DNA of 64,000 nucleotides. Source: Hafnia alvei. GTDB taxonomy: Bacteria; Pseudomonadota; Gammaproteobacteria; Enterobacterales; Enterobacteriaceae. The first letter of the stretch is position 1. Every line of letters starts with the position of its first letter. This document shows, piece after piece, positions 16,946 to 26,107 of the stretch. A program made the position numbers and the translations under genes. The notes under the pieces were generated by a model, which was not told the DNA's origin, searched no databases, and saw only the letters and a program-made list of their open reading frames with translations. Location of the stretch: positions 38,954-102,953 of the forward strand of contig NZ_FMIQ01000026.1 in assembly GCF_900095695.1 (NCBI RefSeq), given 5' to 3'.

Positions 16946-18607
16946 ATGTCGCTTCATCAAACACCCACTCGCGTATGGGATACCCGCCGTCAGGAAAAAA
17001 GACGTCGCGTCGAAAGCGTGCAGGGGCTTATAAACGGAAAAGTGATTCCGACCGATGATTTAACCGCAATTCTCGAAAAACTGATTGTCTCTGGCGACCG
17101 CGTTGTTATGGAAGGTAACAACCAAAAGCAGGCTGATTTCTTATCGCGCAGTTTGGCTGAGGTTGAGCCGGCTAAAGTCCACGATTTGCATATGATCATG
17201 CCAAGCGTAGGTCGTGCAGAACATCTGGATATCTTTGAAAAAGGGATTGCTCGCAAGCTGGACTTCGCTTTCTCCGGCACCCAGAGCCTGCGCATTTCAC
17301 AGCTGCTTGAAGATGGTCAGCTAGAAATTGGCGCCATCCATACCTACATCGAACTGTATTCACGCCTTTATGTGGATCTGGTGCCTAACGTGGCGCTGGT
17401 CGCCGGTTTTAAAGCGGACCGTCACGGCAATTTGTATACCGGCCCAAGCACCGAAGATACGCCAGCGCTGGTTGAAGCTGCGGCGTTTAAAAATGGTTTA
17501 GTCATCGCACAGGTTAATGAGCTGGTCGATGATGAAACTGACCTGCCACGCGTTGATATTCCGGGTTCTTGGATTGACTTCGTGGTGGTGGCCGATAAGC
17601 CATTCTTTATTGAACCTCTATTTACCCGCGATCCTCGTTTGATTAAACCCGTACATGTTCTGATGGGCATGATGGCGATTAAAGGTATTTATGCCAAGCA
17701 TCAGGTGCAGTCCCTCAACCACGGGATTGGTTTCAATACTGCTGCGATTGAATTGCTGCTGCCAACCTACGGTGAGCAATTAGGACTGAAGGGCAAAATC
17801 TGTAAGCACTGGACACTGAATCCGCATCCAACGCTGATCCCTGCCATTGAAAGCGGCTGGGTTGAAACTGTTCACTGCTTCGGCGGCGAACTGGGGATGG
17901 AAGATTACATCGCGGCACGCCCAGATATTTTCTTCACCGGCAATGACGGCTCTATGCGTTCAAACCGTGCTTTCTGCCAGATGGCAGGGCAGTACGCGGT
18001 GGATATGTTTATCGGTTCCACCCTGCAAATTGACGGCATGGCGCACTCTTCAACGGTCACCCGTGGTCGCCTGTCTGGTTTCGGCGGCGCGCCAAATATG
18101 GGACACGATCCGCACGGCCGCCGTCACGCGACGCCAGCCTGGCTCGATATGATCGAAGAGCCGGATCCGTTAGCGCGGGGTCGCAAGCTGGTAGTACAGA
18201 TGGTTGAAACCTTCCAAGCCGGCGCGAAGCCAACCTTCGTTGAAAAACTGGATGCGATTGACGTGGCGAAAGAGTCCGGCATGCCGCTGGCTCCGGTCAT
18301 GATTTATGGCGATGACGTGACCCACGTACTGACCGAAGAAGGGATTGCCTATCTCTACCGCGCTCGCTCGTTAGAAGAGCGCCGTGCGATGGTCGCGGCG
18401 GTTGCGGGGATCACCGATATCGGTTTGGGCGTTGATGCTAAACGCGTGGCCGATCTGCGTCGTGAAGGCAAAGTGGTCTTCCCTGAAGATATGGGGATCC
18501 GCCGTACCGATGCAACGCGCTCGTTGCTGGCGGCGGGTAGCGTATCCGATCTGGTTGAGTGGTCTGACGGTTTATACAACCCACCCGCTAAATTCCGGAG
18601 CTGGTAA
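16946..18607 (+). CDS. mdcA: Malonate decarboxylase alpha subunit (acetyl-S-ACP:malonate ACP transferase)
   Basis: MdcA exchanges the acetyl group on the acyl carrier protein MdcC for malonate, forming malonyl-S-MdcC and acetate. The 553 residues match the family from RVWDTRRQEKRRRVESV to the end, including GSRNRAFCQ-like and STVTRGRLSGFGGAPNMGHDPHGRRH-like segments (about residues 365-395), typical of this CoA-transferase-related subunit. It opens the operon behind a strong GGGAGG site. Its stop overlaps the mdcB start as TAATG, which indicates coupling. Confidence 0.96.
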   Translation: MSLHQTPTRVWDTRRQEKRRRVESVQGLINGKVIPTDDLTAILEKLIVSGDRVVMEGNNQKQADFLSRSLAEVEPAKVHDLHMIMPSVGRAEHLDIFEKGIARKLDFAFSGTQSLRISQLLEDGQLEIGAIHTYIELYSRLYVDLVPNVALVAGFKADRHGNLYTGPSTEDTPALVEAAAFKNGLVIAQVNELVDDETDLPRVDIPGSWIDFVVVADKPFFIEPLFTRDPRLIKPVHVLMGMMAIKGIYAKHQVQSLNHGIGFNTAAIELLLPTYGEQLGLKGKICKHWTLNPHPTLIPAIESGWVETVHCFGGELGMEDYIAARPDIFFTGNDGSMRSNRAFCQMAGQYAVDMFIGSTLQIDGMAHSSTVTRGRLSGFGGAPNMGHDPHGRRHATPAWLDMIEEPDPLARGRKLVVQMVETFQAGAKPTFVEKLDAIDVAKESGMPLAPVMIYGDDVTHVLTEEGIAYLYRARSLEERRAMVAAVAGITDIGLGVDAKRVADLRREGKVVFPEDMGIRRTDATRSLLAAGSVSDLVEWSDGLYNPPAKFRSW

Positions 18608-19461
18608 TGAAAATCCAACCCTATTCACTCCATTCTGACGTCGATGATGCGGCAAGTTTACTCGCGAAACAGGCTACGCAAGCGCTGCTGGACGAAGCTC
18701 GTCTGTCTCCTAAACCCGGCTTGGTTGATAGCCGTGGTTCTGGCGCGCATCAGGATTTAACGCTGGATTTGATGGAACGCTCGGCACACAGCTTAACGCC
18801 GGCATTTCAGCAGCTCGCCATCGCAAGTTGGCAGCGTCCGGTAGACAGCGCGCTGCGTCAGGAGATTGGAAGAATAGGGCGGGACGGTGAGCGCAGCATG
18901 ATGCTGGCGACGCAGGGCGTGAATACCCACCGTGGTGCTATTTGGGCGCTGGGGTTATTGGTGAGCGCCGTCGCCATGCAAGGGGCGAAGGGCGACGTGC
19001 ACTCAACGCTCAGCCTGGCCGCGCAGGTCGCACGTTTGCCCGACCACGCAAGCCCAAAAGTATTCAGTAAAGGGCTGAGAGCGACTCAACGTTATCAGGT
19101 TCCCGGCGCACGTGAAGAGGCACAGCAAGGCTTCCCGCACGTGATAACGCTGGCTTTACCGCAGCTGTGGCACAGCCGTCAGCAAGGGGCAACGGAACAA
19201 GAAGCCCGGATTGATGCGCTGATGGCCATCATGACTTCGCTTAGCGATACCTGCGTACTTTCTCGCGGCGGCTTATCAGCATTGACCGCGATGCAACAGG
19301 GTGCCGCCGAGGTGCTGGCTAACGGTGGATATCAAACGCCAGCAGGTCGCTTAGCGCTAGCTAATTTGGAAGTCCGCATGTTGGCCGACCATGTTTCTCC
19401 CGGCGGAGCCGCAGATTTACTGGCAGCCGCGCTGTTTTTAGATAGAACCTGCCGCCATTAG
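18607..19461 (+). CDS. mdcB: Triphosphoribosyl-dephospho-CoA synthase MdcB
   Basis: MdcB, a CitG relative, makes 2'-(5''-triphosphoribosyl)-3'-dephospho-CoA from ATP and dephospho-CoA. This is the precursor of the prosthetic group of MdcC. The 284 residues show the CitG-family motifs ARLSPKPGLVDSRGSGAHQDL near residue 31, and TQGVNTHRGAIWALGLL and SRGGLSAL further on, where conserved histidines and aspartates lie. Its ATG shares one base with the mdcA stop. The cofactor is then attached by MdcG, encoded downstream. Confidence 0.95.
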   Translation: MKIQPYSLHSDVDDAASLLAKQATQALLDEARLSPKPGLVDSRGSGAHQDLTLDLMERSAHSLTPAFQQLAIASWQRPVDSALRQEIGRIGRDGERSMMLATQGVNTHRGAIWALGLLVSAVAMQGAKGDVHSTLSLAAQVARLPDHASPKVFSKGLRATQRYQVPGAREEAQQGFPHVITLALPQLWHSRQQGATEQEARIDALMAIMTSLSDTCVLSRGGLSALTAMQQGAAEVLANGGYQTPAGRLALANLEVRMLADHVSPGGAADLLAAALFLDRTCRH

Positions 19462-19513
19462 GCGGGGCGTAAAGATGCGCGTCGGCTGTTAGACAACGAA
19501 TAAAGAGGACGTT

Positions 19514-19816
19514 ATGGAACGTATTGAACTGAGCTATCCGGCAAGCGAAACGCTGCCGAACAAAGCATTAAGCGGCGTCGTCGGTTCCGGCGATATGGAA
19601 GTTCTGTTTGCGCCTGAAGAGAGCGCAGGCACGCTGTCCGTGGTGATTAAAACGTCGGTGGACGGCAGTGGTCTGCGTTGGCAGCACCTATTTGAGCGCT
19701 TAGCGAGCCTGCGTACTTTGCCTGCGGGGCGGTTAGAGATTAATGATTTCGGTGCAACGCCGGGCGTGGCTCGCCTACGTATCGAACAAGTCTTTGAGGA
19801 GGCAACTCATGCGTAA
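19514..19816 (+). CDS. mdcC: Malonate decarboxylase acyl carrier protein (delta subunit)
   Basis: A 100-residue carrier protein. It carries the phosphoribosyl-dephospho-CoA arm on which malonate is decarboxylated. Ser25, in GVVGSGDMEVL, is the residue that carries the cofactor in the Klebsiella protein. AAAGAGGAC precedes the ATG. The last eight bases overlap the start of mdcD, so the two are translationally coupled. Confidence 0.95.
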   Translation: MERIELSYPASETLPNKALSGVVGSGDMEVLFAPEESAGTLSVVIKTSVDGSGLRWQHLFERLASLRTLPAGRLEINDFGATPGVARLRIEQVFEEATHA

Positions 19817-20675
19817 CGATCTCAGCTTTATCGAACTCAGCGCCCGCGAACGCGCGCGCCGTTTACTGGATGCCGGTACTTTCCGTGAATTACTTGGCCC
19901 ATTTGAGCACATCACATCGCCATGGTTAGAACCTCAAGGCATTGTGACACAGGCCGATGATGGCATGGTGGTGGCTAAAGGCACCATCGAGGGAAAACCG
20001 GCAGTTATAGTGGCGGTTGAAGGGGCTTTCCAAGGCGGCAGCATGGGCGAAGTATCCGGCGCCAAAATGGCCTCAGCGTTAGAGCTGGCTGCGGAAGATA
20101 ACCGCAACGGTATTCCAACGCAGGCTGTCTTGCTGTTAGAGACCGGCGGCGTGCGCTTGCAAGAGGCTAATCTCGGTTTGGCAGCCATTGCGGATATTCA
20201 TGCGGCGATTGTCGATCTGCGTCGTTATACGCCGGTAGTGGGCATTGTTGCCGGTACCGTTGGCTGCTTCGGTGGTATGTCGATTGCGGCCGCGCTGTGC
20301 AGCTATTTGATCGTAACCCGTGAAGCGCGCTTAGGCCTCAACGGCCCGCAGGTGATTGAGCAGGAAGCGGGGATTGAAGAGTATGACTCGCGCGACCGCC
20401 CATTCATCTGGAGCATGACCGGTGGCGACGTTCGTTATCGCAATGGTTTTGTTGATGCCGAAGTCCCTGATGGCTTAAATGCGGTAAAACAGGCGATGAA
20501 TCAGTGTATTGCCCGTGGCGTTCCTGAACAACATCGTTCAGACAAATTCGCCCAGTATCTTACCGCACTGCAAGGGTTCGATACTCGCCAACAGGCAACG
20601 GCTGAACTGGCCGCCGAACTTTTCTCTCAGAATCATCTCTCTGCTAAAAACCGTTCACAGGAGGATCGCGCATGA
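19809..20675 (+). CDS. mdcD: Malonate decarboxylase beta subunit
   Basis: MdcD pairs with MdcE to decarboxylate malonyl-S-MdcC. The fold is that of carboxyltransferases such as the acetyl-CoA carboxylase CT subunit. The start at 19809 follows GAGGAGG and gives RNDLSFIELSARERARRLLD, the usual beginning. Oxyanion-forming glycine motifs appear as GGSMGEVSGAKMA and GTVGCFGGMSIAAALCS. Length is 288 residues. It overlaps mdcC by 8 bp and mdcE by 4 bp (ATGA). Confidence 0.96.
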   Translation: MRNDLSFIELSARERARRLLDAGTFRELLGPFEHITSPWLEPQGIVTQADDGMVVAKGTIEGKPAVIVAVEGAFQGGSMGEVSGAKMASALELAAEDNRNGIPTQAVLLLETGGVRLQEANLGLAAIADIHAAIVDLRRYTPVVGIVAGTVGCFGGMSIAAALCSYLIVTREARLGLNGPQVIEQEAGIEEYDSRDRPFIWSMTGGDVRYRNGFVDAEVPDGLNAVKQAMNQCIARGVPEQHRSDKFAQYLTALQGFDTRQQATAELAAELFSQNHLSAKNRSQEDRA

Positions 20676-21487
20676 GCACCTCAACAGCACAAACCGCCAG
20701 CCGTGGCCGTTATTGGTTTTCCTTACTGACTCAGGGCGCGACTCAGCGTCAAGGACAATGCGAATCGGTTAAAGCCGCCGATGGTGAAATCGATGGACAG
20801 GCCGCACGTTTTATCGCGGTGGTTCCAGATGCAAATAATCACTATCCGCGCGCGGTCAACGGCGAAGTCGGTCTGCTTGAAGGCTGGACGCTGGCACAGT
20901 TGGTGAGCGAAGTCGTCGAAGCAGATAAAAACAAACCCCAGAAACGCGCCATCGTGGCTGTGATCGATGTGCCAAGTCAGGCCTATGGCCGTCGTGAAGA
21001 GGCGTTTGGTATTCATCAGGCGTTAGCCGGTGCCGCGGGTGCTTACGCTAACGCGCGTTTGGCGGGTCACCCGGTGATTGGCTTAATCGTGGGTAAAGCG
21101 ATGTCGGGCGCTTTCTTAGCGCACGGCTATCAGGCTAACCGTCTGATTGCGTTTAATGACGCGGGCGTAATGATTCATGCGATGGGGAAAGAGTCTGCGG
21201 CGCGCATCACGCTGCGCTCCGTCGAGTCGCTGGAGAAATTGGCCGCGACCATTCCGCCGATGGCCTATGACATTAAAAATTACAGCACGCTGGGCTTATT
21301 AGACCAACTGTTGGACATCAACGATCCGCTTAATGCCAGCGCAGACGATCTGGCCCGCGTGACCACCGTATTGCGTGAAGCCGTTGTGGATGCTCGCCAG
21401 CAGGGTGTTGATCTCAGCAACCGCTTAGGCGCGCACAATCGCCAAAGTTCTTCTCTGGTTCGCACCCGTATGCGCGCCGAGTGGTAA
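20672..21487 (+). CDS. mdcE: Malonate decarboxylase gamma subunit
   Basis: MdcE is the second half of the decarboxylase (271 residues), forming the active-site interface with MdcD. Typical segments are RGRYWFSLLTQGA, GQAARFIAVVPD and AYGRREEAFGIHQALAG. GLIVGKAMSGAFLAHGYQ carries a glycine-rich loop of the carboxyltransferase fold. The ATGA overlap with mdcD keeps the stoichiometry coupled. A hairpin follows in the 173-base gap before mdcF. Confidence 0.96.
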   Translation: MSTSTAQTASRGRYWFSLLTQGATQRQGQCESVKAADGEIDGQAARFIAVVPDANNHYPRAVNGEVGLLEGWTLAQLVSEVVEADKNKPQKRAIVAVIDVPSQAYGRREEAFGIHQALAGAAGAYANARLAGHPVIGLIVGKAMSGAFLAHGYQANRLIAFNDAGVMIHAMGKESAARITLRSVESLEKLAATIPPMAYDIKNYSTLGLLDQLLDINDPLNASADDLARVTTVLREAVVDARQQGVDLSNRLGAHNRQSSSLVRTRMRAEW

Positions 21488-21529
21488 TGCTTTAAACACA
21501 CTAAGACCGACCGTTAGTTTTAATTATAA

Positions 21530-21563
21530 CGCTGGGAACGATGTAAATGTATCGCACCCAGCG
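21530..21563 (+). terminator. Hairpin between mdcE and mdcF
   Basis: CGCTGGG pairs with CCCAGCG, with GAT/ATC inside the loop region extending the arms. It has no T-run. It probably lowers expression of, or stabilises the mRNA before, the transporter and accessory genes. Confidence 0.45.
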
Positions 21564-21660
21564 AGTCCTCACCTGCCCGCTAACGACTGTTTTATAAAAA
21601 GAAAATAACGTTTTAACTGAATTTTTCTGTAACGCTTTTTGTTTTTATACAAGGTGATTT

Positions 21661-22620
21661 ATGACATATGTAATTATTCACGCCCTCGCACCGATCTTCG
21701 TCATCATGCTGCTCGGCTTTTATGCCGGTAAAGCCAAGATGGTCGATAACAAGAATGTTTCTCTGCTCAATATCTTCGTGATGGACTTTGCCCTGCCAGC
21801 AGCGTTGTTTAGCGCCACGGTGCAAACCCCATGGAGCGGCATTGTTCAGCAGTCTCCGCTGATTGTGGTGCTGGTATTAGGCATGTGGGTAACCTATGCC
21901 GCGATTTACTTTATCTGCACCAAAGTCTTCAAGAAAACGCCACAGGATGCAGCGGTTCTGACGCTAACCGTAGCGTTACCTAACTACGCCGCGCTGGGTT
22001 TACCGATCTTAGGCAGCGTGCTGGGCGAAAGCTCTTCTACGTCGCTGTCGGTTGCGGTGGCTATCGCCTGTGGTTCTGTGCTGATGACGCCGTTCTGCCT
22101 GCTGATCCTCGAACGTGAAAAAGCGCGTGAGTCGGGTGCGATTCAGGGCTCAACTCTCACGATGCTGCCGGTTCTAATGTGGCGCTCGGTGAAAAAACCT
22201 ATCGTGTGGGGGCCGTTGCTGGGGGTTGTATTGTCAGCCATCGGTATTCACATGCCTGAAATGGTACTGGCTTCGATCAAACCGTTGGGCCTGTCTGCTA
22301 CGGCTTCGGCGCTGTTCCTGACCGGTGTGATCCTGTCTGCGCGTAAACTGAAAATCAATACCTGCGTGGTGCTGTCGAGCGTCACCAAGCTGCTGATTCA
22401 GCCCTTCATTGCGTGGGGTATCGTGTTGGCGATGGGCTTGCATGGTGATGTTGCCGTCACGGCAATTCTGATGATCGCGCTTTCTGCGGGCTTCTTCGGT
22501 ATCGTATTCGGCAACCGTTTCGGCGTGCAGTCTCCTGATGCTGAAGCTACGCTGCTGATAAGCTCCGTGCTGTGTATCATCACGCTGCCGCTGTTTATTA
22601 CGCTGACCGCAGGAATTTAA
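21661..22620 (+). CDS. mdcF: Malonate transporter, AEC (auxin efflux carrier) family
   Basis: A 319-residue integral membrane protein with ten hydrophobic segments. The family start MTYVIIHALAPIFVIMLLGFYAG, the motif LLNIFVMDFALPAALFSA and the second-half repeat LLIQPFIAWGIVLAMGL are AEC features. Its place between mdcE and mdcG matches mdcF of Klebsiella-type operons, where it is the proposed malonate carrier. AAGGTGATTT precedes the ATG. Direct transport evidence for this protein is not available from sequence. Confidence 0.88.
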   Translation: MTYVIIHALAPIFVIMLLGFYAGKAKMVDNKNVSLLNIFVMDFALPAALFSATVQTPWSGIVQQSPLIVVLVLGMWVTYAAIYFICTKVFKKTPQDAAVLTLTVALPNYAALGLPILGSVLGESSSTSLSVAVAIACGSVLMTPFCLLILEREKARESGAIQGSTLTMLPVLMWRSVKKPIVWGPLLGVVLSAIGIHMPEMVLASIKPLGLSATASALFLTGVILSARKLKINTCVVLSSVTKLLIQPFIAWGIVLAMGLHGDVAVTAILMIALSAGFFGIVFGNRFGVQSPDAEATLLISSVLCIITLPLFITLTAGI

Positions 22621-22633
22621 GTAAGGAATCAGT

Positions 22634-23263
22634 ATGTTACGCCCGCATGACTTGATCTGGATTAACAACGTAACCTCACTCACCACGCAAGACACCATGC
22701 CGGAGTGGGTGGCACAGCAGTGGCGCACGTCATTGCCATTAGTGGTGCGACGCGATGTTCAAGATGGCGGGCGTATTCCAGTCGGGATCCGTGGCATGAA
22801 GCGCAGCCAGCGCGCGGCGGCTTGGGTCGATGAACAAAGCGTGGTGCGATGCGTCACGCCGGAATCGTTAATCGCCGATCCTATCGCGTTGCTGCAATCT
22901 TCTTTTGTTTCCCTACCGCCGGTTCAGGTGCTGATTATGCTGATGCAAACGCCGTGGCCGTGGGTATGGGGAGTAACAGGAAGCTGCGGTTACGCTTTAG
23001 CGACGGATATTCCGGTGATGCACACCGATAGCGATCTCGATTTGGTGGTGCGCTGTCCGCAAAAAATTAGCGCGGAAGAGCTGGCACACTTTGCCGAGCG
23101 TATTGCTCAGGTTCAGCTCCCGTGCCGAACCGACGTTCAGGTTGAAACCCCACTCGGGGCTTTTGCTCTGACAGAATGGCTACGCGATAAGCGCGTCATG
23201 CTGAAAACGGCAACCGGACCGGTGCTAACCCGCGATCCGTGGTCGCCGTCAGAGGAGGCATAA
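22634..23263 (+). CDS. mdcG: Phosphoribosyl-dephospho-CoA transferase (malonate decarboxylase holo-ACP synthase)
   Basis: MdcG transfers the prosthetic group made by MdcB onto Ser25 of MdcC. In the 209 residues, GSCGYALATDIPVMHTDSDLDLVV (about residues 115-138) is a nucleotidyltransferase-type GS...DxD motif for metal and triphosphate binding. The N-terminal part (RPHDLIWINNV, then RRDVQDGGRIPVGIRG) is typical of the family. It starts 13 bases after mdcF and overlaps the mdcH start by one base (TAATG). Confidence 0.94.
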   Translation: MLRPHDLIWINNVTSLTTQDTMPEWVAQQWRTSLPLVVRRDVQDGGRIPVGIRGMKRSQRAAAWVDEQSVVRCVTPESLIADPIALLQSSFVSLPPVQVLIMLMQTPWPWVWGVTGSCGYALATDIPVMHTDSDLDLVVRCPQKISAEELAHFAERIAQVQLPCRTDVQVETPLGAFALTEWLRDKRVMLKTATGPVLTRDPWSPSEEA

Positions 23264-24195
23264 TGAAAGTCTTATTTACTTTTCCCGGTCAAGGGCCGCA
23301 GCGTCCCGCAATGCTGCACGATTTGCCTGATAATGCTATTTCACGTTCGCTGATTGAACAGGCCAATACCGCGTTAAACGAAGACGTGTTGGCGCTAGAT
23401 AGCGCCTCAGCGTTGCAAAGAACGCGTGCAGTTCAGCTATGTTTACTGATCGCGGGCGTTGCCTATGCCAGAGAGCTTCAGACGGCAGGCGTTCAGGCTG
23501 ATTTTGTGAGCGGTCTGTCTATTGGTGCTTTCCCCGCTGCGGTGGTCGCAGGGGCGTTAGACTTTTCGGACGCCGTGCGTTTAGTCGCCCTGCGCGGCGA
23601 ACTGATGGAAAATGCCTATCCCGATGGTTTCGGTCTTTCTGCTATTGTCGGCCTGAATTTAAATCAGCTAGAGCCGTTGATTGCAGAGGTCAATTCACCG
23701 GATTTGCCGGTTTATTTAGCCAACATCAACGCGGAAGAACAGTTTGTGATTGCCGGTAGCGAAGCCGCCATGCAGCAGGTTATGACGCTGGCGCGGGCCA
23801 AAGGCGCACATAAAACCCAGCGTCTGGCGGTCAGCGTTCCTTCACACTGCGCGCTGTTGCTGGAGCCTGCACATCAGCTGGCGCAGGCGATGCAAAACGT
23901 GGCAGTGCAACGACCAAATATTGCCTATCTCAGCGGTAGCACGGGGCGGGTGTTATGGCAGCCTGAACGTATTGCCGACGATTTGGCGTTCAATATGTCG
24001 CGCACCGTGTGCTGGCATGAAGCCATGGTTGCGGCCTATGAGCGAGAAGTTCGTTTGGCGATTGAAATGCCGCCCGGTGCCGTACTCACGGGGCTAACCC
24101 GAAAAGTGATGGAGCAAGGGGAAGCGCTTTCACGCTGCCAGCTTGGTTTGAAATCGGTCACTGATATAGTGGCTCACTATCAGAAACAGGCTTAA
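23263..24195 (+). CDS. mdcH: Malonyl-CoA:ACP transacylase MdcH
   Basis: MdcH loads malonyl from malonyl-CoA onto the carrier protein to start the decarboxylase cycle. The 310 residues begin MKVLFTFPGQGPQRPAML, with the FabD-like oxyanion glutamine. The nucleophile is Ser86 in VSGLSIGAFPA, and the catalytic histidine lies in SVPSHCALL. The start at 23263 has AGAGGAGG upstream and overlaps the mdcG stop. The stop overlaps the mdcR stop on the other strand, closing the operon tail to tail. Confidence 0.95.
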   Translation: MKVLFTFPGQGPQRPAMLHDLPDNAISRSLIEQANTALNEDVLALDSASALQRTRAVQLCLLIAGVAYARELQTAGVQADFVSGLSIGAFPAAVVAGALDFSDAVRLVALRGELMENAYPDGFGLSAIVGLNLNQLEPLIAEVNSPDLPVYLANINAEEQFVIAGSEAAMQQVMTLARAKGAHKTQRLAVSVPSHCALLLEPAHQLAQAMQNVAVQRPNIAYLSGSTGRVLWQPERIADDLAFNMSRTVCWHEAMVAAYEREVRLAIEMPPGAVLTGLTRKVMEQGEALSRCQLGLKSVTDIVAHYQKQA

Positions 24196-25115
24196 TTGAG
24201 TGCGCGATGGGCGCGTGCGTACATGCGTCCTTCTGCGGTGAGTGCGAGCAGGTTAGGGTCTTGTTCTCGGCTGCGTGCAAATACCAAGGCAATGGTCTGT
24301 CGCATCTGATATTCACTGCACAGCGGCAGCAGTTTCACGCTGCTTTCATACACGTTTTTCATTCTGCCTGGTATCAGCGTATAGCCCACGCCAGCCTGAA
24401 CCAGACTGAGCATCGAGAAAATATCGTTGACTCGGGTAACGATGTCAGGCTCGAAACCGGCAATTTGAAATGCCTCGCTAAAGCCATGATAAGTGGCAAA
24501 TCCTTCCGCAAGTGCAACAAATTTCTCGTCACGATAATCACGCAAATCCGCCAAGCCCGGTTTTATCAGCGCCGATGAAGCGGGTGCCGCGAGAAAAATA
24601 TCATCTTGAAACAGCGGCACGGTTTCGAATAACTGTTCGTTCACTTGGCTATCGGAAATAGAAATCAGAATGGCGTCGAGCTGCTGATTTTCTAGCTGCT
24701 GTAATAAATCCTGATTCGAGCCCATGGTGAGGCTGATTTCCACTTCAGGGCGGCGCAGTTTAACGCCCATGATGAGCTTAGGAATGGTTTCCAGCGTCAG
24801 CGAATACATGGTGCCAATTTTCATCCGCTGCTGACCAAACCCAGCGGCGATGCGGGTTTCTTCGATGCCTTTCTGGGCAAGCTCCACCAGATCGCGGGCA
24901 TATTCAGCCAGCGTATGCGCGGCGGGAAGCGGCAGTAAATTACGGCCTTTATGCACAAATAACGGGCAGCGAAATCCTTCTTCCAGCGTGTGTAACGCCC
25001 TATGCACGCTCACACTGCTTAACCCCAGGGATTCTGCCGCGCGGGTGATATTTTCTTTTTCCATGAAGGCTAAAAAGATTTCTAATTTTCGCAGAGTTAT
25101 TTCGCTGTCAATCAT
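24192..25115 (-). CDS. mdcR: LysR-family regulator MdcR
   Basis: A 307-residue LysR protein. The start at 25115 gives MIDSEITLRKLEIFLAF, then the HTH ENITRAAESLGLSSVSVHRALHTLE at about residues 20-45, and an effector domain (KIGTMYSLTLETIPKLIMG). MdcR activates mdc operons in response to malonate in Klebsiella-type systems. It is convergent with the mdc operon and overlaps mdcH by four bases, so it must act at a distance of about 8 kb on the mdcA promoter. The match to MdcR rests on sequence type and linkage. Confidence 0.9.
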   Translation of the reverse strand: MIDSEITLRKLEIFLAFMEKENITRAAESLGLSSVSVHRALHTLEEGFRCPLFVHKGRNLLPLPAAHTLAEYARDLVELAQKGIEETRIAAGFGQQRMKIGTMYSLTLETIPKLIMGVKLRRPEVEISLTMGSNQDLLQQLENQQLDAILISISDSQVNEQLFETVPLFQDDIFLAAPASSALIKPGLADLRDYRDEKFVALAEGFATYHGFSEAFQIAGFEPDIVTRVNDIFSMLSLVQAGVGYTLIPGRMKNVYESSVKLLPLCSEYQMRQTIALVFARSREQDPNLLALTAEGRMYARAHRALN

Positions 25116-25360
25116 GATTCCGCCGCATAACAATCATACTAATATTAGGGAATACTTTAGCAAAATAAGGAATTTATGTTTGGCAAAAAGACAGGTTAGA
25201 AAAATTAAAGTAAATTTAGGCTGAGCCCAATGAGGGCGGGGCTTATAGAGATAAAAAAATTCCTATTTTTTTCTGTATTTTTGTGAGGGGGTTCTATACT
25301 GAAAGTGAGGGGAAAATGTGAGTGATAGTTATTCCCTCGATAGGCGTCAGGGGGTGTGTC

Positions 25361-25951
25361 ATGAGTAACCATGTTTGGGGACTGTTATCGCATCCGGCAC
25401 AGGAGTTCCGGCAAATACGGCAGGAAAATGAGTCGGTATCGCATATCTATACTCACCATGTGCTGCTGATGGCTGCTATTCCTGTCATCTGCTCTTTTAT
25501 CGGCACCACCCAGTTTGGCTGGGATTTCGGCGGAGACCGCGTTTTTAAAGTAATGCCGATGACGGCGTTAGCCATTGCAGTTGTGTTTTACGGCTTAATG
25601 CTCGCCGCGGTTGGTTTTGTTGGTATGGTCATTCGCTGGATGGCTCGGGAATATGAAAACTGCCCGAGTTTAAATCAATGTATTGTGTTTGCGGGCTATG
25701 TCGGTACGCCCATGTTTATTAGCAGTATCGTATCAATATATCCGATGGTATGGCTGTGCATGCTCGCTGTTATTGTTGGTGTATGTTATAGCGGGTATTT
25801 GTTGTATCGCGGTATTCCGAATTTCCTCGGTATCACTGAAGGTCAGGGGTTTATATTTTCTGGCTCCACCTTTGCAATAGGCGTTTTGGTACTCGAGCTG
25901 TTATTAGGGATTACCGTTATCATGTGGGGCTATGGTTCGCATATTTTCTAG
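25361..25951 (+). CDS. yohC: YohC, Yip1-family inner-membrane protein
   Basis: A 196-residue protein from the ATG at 25361 with CAGGGGG upstream. MSNHVWGLLSHPAQEFRQI is followed by YTHHVLLMAAIPVICSFIGTT and about five hydrophobic segments, closely matching E. coli YohC. Yip1-domain proteins are membrane proteins of unknown bacterial function. In E. coli yohC neighbours pbpG; here the mdc cluster has separated them. A strong terminator follows. Confidence 0.92.
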   Translation: MSNHVWGLLSHPAQEFRQIRQENESVSHIYTHHVLLMAAIPVICSFIGTTQFGWDFGGDRVFKVMPMTALAIAVVFYGLMLAAVGFVGMVIRWMAREYENCPSLNQCIVFAGYVGTPMFISSIVSIYPMVWLCMLAVIVGVCYSGYLLYRGIPNFLGITEGQGFIFSGSTFAIGVLVLELLLGITVIMWGYGSHIF

Positions 25952-26008
25952 CCCTGCGGTGTTCAACGCAGTAGAAGTGAAAATTGTTTTGTTAATATCC
26001 ACCTAGCA

Positions 26009-26039
26009 GGCGCTGAAGTTTATCTTCAGCGCCTTTTCT
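26009..26039 (+). terminator. Intrinsic terminator of yohC
   Basis: GGCGCTGAAG pairs perfectly with CTTCAGCGCC across TTTAT, followed by TTTTCTTTTT. Confidence 0.9.
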
Positions 26040-26107
26040 TTTTCCTGATCATATTTCAAGCCAAAGAACGGCGATTTGAACGATTAAGGAAAATAGAGCG
26101 CAGCCGC

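Noticed and set aside
22234..22728. A 164-codon minus-strand frame over mdcF/mdcG
   Set aside because: Arg/His/Gln-rich shadow of well-conserved genes on the other strand.
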